The notes below the pieces were generated by a model, which saw only the letters and a program-made list of their open reading frames with translations, had not been told where the DNA came from and ran no database searches. Shown one piece after another: positions 6,193 through 9,417 of a stretch of 9,417 nt of DNA. The first letter of the stretch is position 1, and each line of letters begins with the position of its first letter. The stretch lies in contig CAKZVG010000581.1 of the NCBI GenBank assembly GCA_937921835.1, positions 1 to 9,417 of the forward strand, given 5' to 3'. Both the position numbers and the translations under genes were made by a program. Origin of the DNA: an uncultured Bryobacteraceae bacterium (GTDB lineage: Bacteria > Acidobacteriota > Terriglobia > Bryobacterales > Bryobacteraceae).

Positions 6193-6582
6193 ATGTCTCG
6201 CACGGTACTGATCGTGGACGACTCTCCGCAGCAGGCGGCCACGCTCGAGATTGCCCTCGGCGGCTTGCCGGGGTTGCGCGTCACCGTCGCGCCTTCGGCG
6301 GAGAAGGCGTTGCGGCTTCTGGCCGGGGAGAACGGGGCCGGGGTGTGCGCGCTGGTGACGGACCTGAACATGCCCGGAATGGACGGCTACGAGCTGATCG
6401 AGCGGTTGCGGTCGGACGGGCAGCGGCGCAACATCCCCATCATTGCTCTGAGCGGGGATACGAACCCGCAGGCCCGCGAACGCGCCACCTCGGCCGGCGC
6501 CGACGCGTTTTTCCTCAAGCCGTGCTCGCCGTCGGTCCTGCGGCGGGCTCTGGAGCGGTTGCTCGACGGCCAGCCGGGCTAA
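6193..6582 (+). CDS. Stand-alone response regulator receiver (REC) protein
   Basis: A 129-residue receiver domain with nothing fused to it. The phosphorylation site parts are all present: acidic pair Asp9-Asp10 (VLIVDDS), phospho-acceptor Asp57 in LVTDLNMPGMDGYE, switch Ser87 in PIIALSGD, and Lys109 in FFLKPCS. Without a DNA-binding or enzymatic output domain it must work by protein contact or as a phosphate shuttle. ATG 6193 places VLIVDD at the usual distance from the N-terminus. An in-frame TTG at 6178 would add five residues; neither has a good ribosome binding site. It lies 116 bases upstream of a histidine kinase on the same strand, so that kinase is the likely phosphodonor. It is divergent from the ars-like operon, but nothing in the sequence ties it to metalloid sensing. 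Confidence 0.88.
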   Translation: MSRTVLIVDDSPQQAATLEIALGGLPGLRVTVAPSAEKALRLLAGENGAGVCALVTDLNMPGMDGYELIERLRSDGQRRNIPIIALSGDTNPQARERATSAGADAFFLKPCSPSVLRRALERLLDGQPG

Positions 6583-6685
6583 GCCGCGCGGCCTCCCGCC
6601 TCGGGGACCGAAAGGCATACGATGAGACAGTAGGGAGGTGGCGCGATTGTGATGTCCGGGGGGCGCCGGCCGGGATTCCAGGTAC

Positions 6686-6693
6686 GGAGGAGG
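6686..6693 (+). promoter_or_regulatory. Strong ribosome binding site fixing the TTG start of the histidine kinase
   Basis: GGAGGAGG lies five bases before the TTG at 6699 and matches the 16S anti-Shine-Dalgarno sequence over its whole length. No in-frame ATG is available near this site, and the residues after the TTG lead straight into the first membrane helix. The much longer open frame upstream is non-coding shadow across the response regulator. Confidence 0.7.
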
Positions 6694-6698
6694 CACAC

Positions 6699-8486
6699 TT
6701 GAATCTGAGCCGGCTCACGCTTCTTCAGAAGATCTGGCTGTCGACATCGGTGGCGCTGACGGTGCTGTTCGGAGCAACCGGCTTCATCCTCCAGCGGCAC
6801 GCTCTCGAGACCACCTCGCGCAGCTTGGAGGAAGAGGTCAAGGCCAGCTTCCAGGCCTATGAGTCGGTCTGGAGGGTGCGCGCCGAAATGCTGGGATCGG
6901 TGGCGTCGATTCTGAGCAGCACACCCAACGTCCGCAGCGCCTTCGGCACGCGCAACGAGGCCGCCATCCGCGACACCGCCGGCGAGCTGTGGCTGAAGAT
7001 CTCCGACAGCCTGAAGGAGACGGCGTTCTTTCTGGTGGCCGACGTCAACGGCGCCACCATCACCTCGCTTGACAACACCACGCCCGCTTCGGTGCCGCTG
7101 TTCTGGCCGGTGGTGCGTAGCGTCAGGGAGCGTTTCCCCAGGCAGGTCTCGGGCTTCTTCGTGCACGAGGGGCAACTCTTCCAACTGGTTCTCACGCCGG
7201 TGTACAGCGACGCGGCGGCCGGCCCCGAACTGGTGAACGTGCTGGTGGCCGGCTACACGGTGAATCATCTGGTGGCGCAGCGGCTGAAGGAACTCACCGG
7301 GGGCAGCGATTTCCTCTTCTTCGCCGGCGAACGGGTTTTCGCCTCGACGCTCAACGACCGCGCCACCGCGGCCCTGCTCGAGGCCATGCGCGGGAACGGC
7401 GATGCCGCGCTCCTCAGCGACGGGGTCTCCGAGTACGCCCCACTGCGGCGCGAGCTCATCGACATGCAGGGCAGGCCGGTCGGCAGGCTGGCGATCTTCC
7501 GCTCCTTTGAAGGCGCGCGCGCCCGCATCAGCGAGTTGCGCCGGGACGTCGTGCTGGTCTGGCTGGGGGCGATGACGCTCGGGCTGCTCTTCACGTATTC
7601 GCTCGCGCGCCGCATCGTGCAGCCCATCGAGACGCTGGACCGCGCGGCGGGCGAGGTGGCGCGGCAGAACTACGATTTCCGGCTGCCGGTGCGCAGCCAG
7701 GACGAATTCGGGCGGCTGGCGGCGACCTTCAACACCATGTGCGGCTCCATCCGCGCGGCCCGCGACGAACTCATCCGGCAGGAACGGATCTCGACCATCG
7801 GCCGGCTGGCCAGTTCCATCGTGCACGACCTGCGCAATCCGCTGGGCGCCATTTACGGAGGCGCCGAGATGCTGGTGGACACCGAACTCCCGCCGCCCCA
7901 GGTGAAGCGGCTGGCCGCCAACATCTACCAGGCCTCCCGGCGCATCCAGGAACTGCTTCAGGATCTGGTGAACGTCTCGCGCGGCCGGTCGAAGGAGAGC
8001 GAAATCTGCCGCCTGAAGGAGATCGTGCAAGCGGCCCTCGAGAACATGCAGGCCGAGGTCCGGGAGCGGGCCGTCGCGGTCGCCGTCGAGGTGTCCGAGG
8101 AAATCGAGCTGAAGGCCGAGCGGGCGCGCATGGAGCGGGTCTTCATGAACCTGATCGGCAACTCGCTCGAAGCCATGCCGGGAGGGGGCGCGATCAGCGT
8201 GACCGCCCGGCTGGAGAATGGCTGCGCGCTGGTGGAAGTGCGTGACACCGGCCCGGGCGTTTCCCGTGAAATCCGGGGCCGCTTGTTTCAGCCCTTTGTC
8301 TCCTACGGCAAGAAGAACGGGCTTGGTCTGGGCCTCGCGCTTTCGCGGCAGACGGTTCTGGACCACGGCGGCGATATGTGGGCCGCCGAGGATTCCGGCT
8401 CCGGCGCCTGTTTCGTGCTGCGCCTTCCAGCGGCCCCGGCGGAAGAGACCTCGGAGAGGGAAAACAGCGGCGTCGCGGCCCTATGA
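6699..8486 (+). CDS. Membrane sensor histidine kinase (dCache-like sensor, HAMP, HisKA, HATPase)
   Basis: A 595-residue sensor kinase starting at TTG. Domains in order: membrane helix 1 (about 11-31); an extracytoplasmic sensor (about 32-280) that resembles double-Cache sensors, with FFLVADVNGATITSLD (110-125) typical of a Cache strand; membrane helix 2 (about 284-302); a HAMP linker (about 303-357) ending in DEFGRLAATFNTM; the dimerisation domain with phospho-acceptor His376 in SSIVHDLRNPLG; and the ATPase domain with N-box NLIGNSLEAM (484-493), G1 box DTGPG (516-520) and G2 box GLGLGLA (541-547). All catalytic boxes are intact, so it should be active. The HDLRNPLG box is of the type seen in NtrB/ZraS-like kinases. 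The receiver protein 116 bases upstream is its likely partner. The sensed ligand cannot be read from sequence. Its TGA overlaps the 3' end of the convergent rsfS gene by six bases. Confidence 0.9.
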   Translation: MNLSRLTLLQKIWLSTSVALTVLFGATGFILQRHALETTSRSLEEEVKASFQAYESVWRVRAEMLGSVASILSSTPNVRSAFGTRNEAAIRDTAGELWLKISDSLKETAFFLVADVNGATITSLDNTTPASVPLFWPVVRSVRERFPRQVSGFFVHEGQLFQLVLTPVYSDAAAGPELVNVLVAGYTVNHLVAQRLKELTGGSDFLFFAGERVFASTLNDRATAALLEAMRGNGDAALLSDGVSEYAPLRRELIDMQGRPVGRLAIFRSFEGARARISELRRDVVLVWLGAMTLGLLFTYSLARRIVQPIETLDRAAGEVARQNYDFRLPVRSQDEFGRLAATFNTMCGSIRAARDELIRQERISTIGRLASSIVHDLRNPLGAIYGGAEMLVDTELPPPQVKRLAANIYQASRRIQELLQDLVNVSRGRSKESEICRLKEIVQAALENMQAEVRERAVAVAVEVSEEIELKAERARMERVFMNLIGNSLEAMPGGGAISVTARLENGCALVEVRDTGPGVSREIRGRLFQPFVSYGKKNGLGLGLALSRQTVLDHGGDMWAAEDSGSGACFVLRLPAAPAEETSERENSGVAAL

Positions 8487-8891
8487 GGCGCGTGGTCCCG
8501 GGCCGGCGGCCGGGATCTCCAGCGCCTTGGCGTGACGCCACAGCCGATCGAGATCGTAGAACGAGCGGGCGTTGCCAGAGAACACGTGCACCAGCAGGTC
8601 GCCGTAATCCATGAGCACCCACTCGGCGTTCTCGTAGCCCTCGATGCTGATGGCGCGCTCGCCGCGGCGTTTCAGTTCGAGGGCCACTTCGTCCGCGATG
8701 GCCTGGATCTGGCGCTGGTTGGCGCCCGTGCAGAGGACGAAGTAGTCGGCGAAAGAGGTGATTTCGCGCAGATCGAGAACGCGGATGTCGGCGGCTTTCT
8801 TGGACTCTGCCGCGCGTACCGCGCTCAACCAGGCCGGCTCGCCGGTTTCCGGTTGGGGCTTTTCGAAGGAATGAGTTCCGGTGGCTGACAA
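8481..8891 (-). CDS. rsfS: Ribosome silencing factor RsfS (Iojap/YbeB family)
   Basis: A 136-residue protein of the RsfS family, which binds ribosomal protein L14 (uL14) on the large subunit and blocks subunit joining in starved or stationary cells. Conserved blocks are present: DIRVLDLREITSFADYFVLCTG (35-56, the strand and loop with the invariant ADYF), then EGYENAEWVLMDYGDLLVHVF (84-104), then FYDLDRLW (111-118). The first 20 residues, to about Pro19, are non-conserved. The longest frame begins with TTG at 8891 and lacks a clear ribosome binding site, so the true start may be internal, for example TTG for Leu22. In many bacteria rsfS follows nadD; here no nadD is seen and the gene faces the histidine kinase. 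Family assignment is secure. Confidence 0.93.
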   Translation of the reverse strand: MSATGTHSFEKPQPETGEPAWLSAVRAAESKKAADIRVLDLREITSFADYFVLCTGANQRQIQAIADEVALELKRRGERAISIEGYENAEWVLMDYGDLLVHVFSGNARSFYDLDRLWRHAKALEIPAAGPGPRAS

Positions 8892-8967
8892 CGTGCTGAA
8901 CCAGGCCGGCAGGCGCTGCTCGCCCGGCCCGCTGCCTCTTCGCTTATGGTACTACAATCGGAGGAAG

Positions 8968-9417
8968 ATGCGGGTAGCGTTGGGCGTGTTCTTTGTGTTG
9001 GCCTCCTGCTCGGCCGCCCGGGCGCAGGCCGGTGGCGCCGCCGCCCCCTCGCCGCTGGCCAGAGCGCGCGAGGAGCTGGCGCGTGTCGAGGCGCTGGTGG
9101 AGGCGGGCGCCGCCCCGCGCGCCCGGCTTGAGGAGCAGAAGCGGGCGCTCGCCGACGCCGAGGATGAAGAGGCGCTGAACCGCATCCTCTACGGCCAGGT
9201 TTCTGTCGACGAGCTGAGCGAGGAACAGGCCGAGGCGCTGCTGGCCGCCGCCGGCCGCCGGCTCGAACGGCAAGAGGACAAACTGGCGCACGCCAAGAAG
9301 CTGGTTGAGGAAGGCGTCGCGCCGCGCACTTCGTTGTACCCCGTGCTGGAGGAACTCGACCGGCGGCGCAAGACCGTCGACCTGGCGATCTCGCGCTCCC
9401 GCCTGCTGCGCGAGCTG
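8968..9417 (+). CDS. Exported coiled-coil protein, N-terminal part (runs off the right edge)
   Basis: An open frame of exactly 150 codons from ATG 8968 to the window end, with no stop. GGAGGA at 8960-8965 is a close ribosome binding site, and a TACAAT hexamer (8953-8958) lies just before it. The N-terminus MRVALGVFFVLASC is a signal sequence: LASC (11-14) fits a lipoprotein lipobox with Cys14, but ARAQA (17-21) could also serve signal peptidase I. The rest is nearly all charged helix with heptad-like spacing. It contains a repeated unit: ARVEALVEAGAAPRARLEE (about 35-53), and after a VSVDELSEEQAEALL linker, AHAKKLVEEGVAPRTSLYP (about 109-127). Both turn on Gly-(Ala/Val)-Ala-Pro-Arg. Long helix, G-x-A-P-R turn, long helix resembles the hairpins of TolC-like and HlyD-like envelope proteins. 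I do not recognise the whole protein, and its C-terminal domain is outside the window. It is divergent from rsfS. Confidence 0.75.
   Translation, partial: MRVALGVFFVLASCSAARAQAGGAAAPSPLARAREELARVEALVEAGAAPRARLEEQKRALADAEDEEALNRILYGQVSVDELSEEQAEALLAAAGRRLERQEDKLAHAKKLVEEGVAPRTSLYPVLEELDRRRKTVDLAISRSRLLREL

Noticed and set aside
6584..6593. Palindrome GCCGCGCGGC right after the response regulator stop, as a possible terminator.
   Set aside because: It has almost no loop and no following T-run, and the kinase lies downstream on the same strand. It is probably chance in G+C-rich sequence.
6579..8366. A 595-codon open frame on the minus strand opposite the histidine kinase.
   Set aside because: The composition is His/Gly/Arg-rich with no motif or membrane segment. 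The plus strand carries every kinase box with consistent spacing. Long antisense frames are expected in G+C-rich genes.
1..9417. tRNA or rRNA genes, CRISPR arrays, insertion sequence ends and phage attachment sites.
   Set aside because: I saw no regularly spaced repeats, no transposase motifs, no terminal inverted repeats and no tRNA-like cloverleaf.

Overview
The window is G+C-rich and densely coded, with many long spurious frames opposite real genes. Gene style (TTG and GTG starts, a lone ceramidase-fold hydrolase, an ArsF/ArsG-type cluster, a secreted coiled-coil protein beside rsfS) suggests a free-living Gram-negative bacterium. My best guess is an Acidobacteriota (Solibacter/Bryobacter-like) genome; this is inferred from gene types and not proven by any marker.

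Layout, left to right. (1) The left edge holds only the 5' end of a minus-strand gene that looks like proline dehydrogenase. (2) Positions 132-967 hold a badly decayed aldo/keto reductase pseudogene: five frame changes, one internal stop, two internal deletions, and a catalytic Tyr replaced by His. (3) Its last bases overlap the start region of an intact secreted ceramidase-fold amidohydrolase (970-2388). (4) The centre (2423-5988, minus strand) is a compact six-gene operon. In transcription order it is ArsR/SmtB repressor, YraQ/ArsP-like permease, small cytosolic thioredoxin (ArsE-like), DGC-type cysteine-rich protein, membrane-anchored CxxC protein (ArsF family), and CcdA-like membrane protein (ArsG family). 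Three of the five junctions are overlapping stop/start codons (TAATG, ATGA, ATGA). A perfect dyad, TGATTG-G-CAATCA, sits just upstream of the repressor. (5) Divergent from the operon lie a stand-alone response regulator (6193-6582) and a membrane histidine kinase (6699-8486, TTG start). (6) The kinase converges, with a 6-base overlap, on ribosome silencing factor rsfS (minus strand). (7) The right edge holds the N-terminal 150 residues of an exported coiled-coil protein that runs off the window.

How the genes work together. The six-gene operon reads as a thiol-sensed metalloid (organoarsenical or arsenite) response. The repressor has a CVC pair plus a third cysteine. Two different membrane proteins could move substrate. 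Three proteins carry the parts of a transmembrane thiol relay: a cytosolic CxxC thioredoxin, a CcdA-like membrane protein with two Cys-Pro motifs, and an exported CxxC protein. The response regulator and kinase probably form a His-Asp pair. The regulator has no output domain, so its target is unknown.
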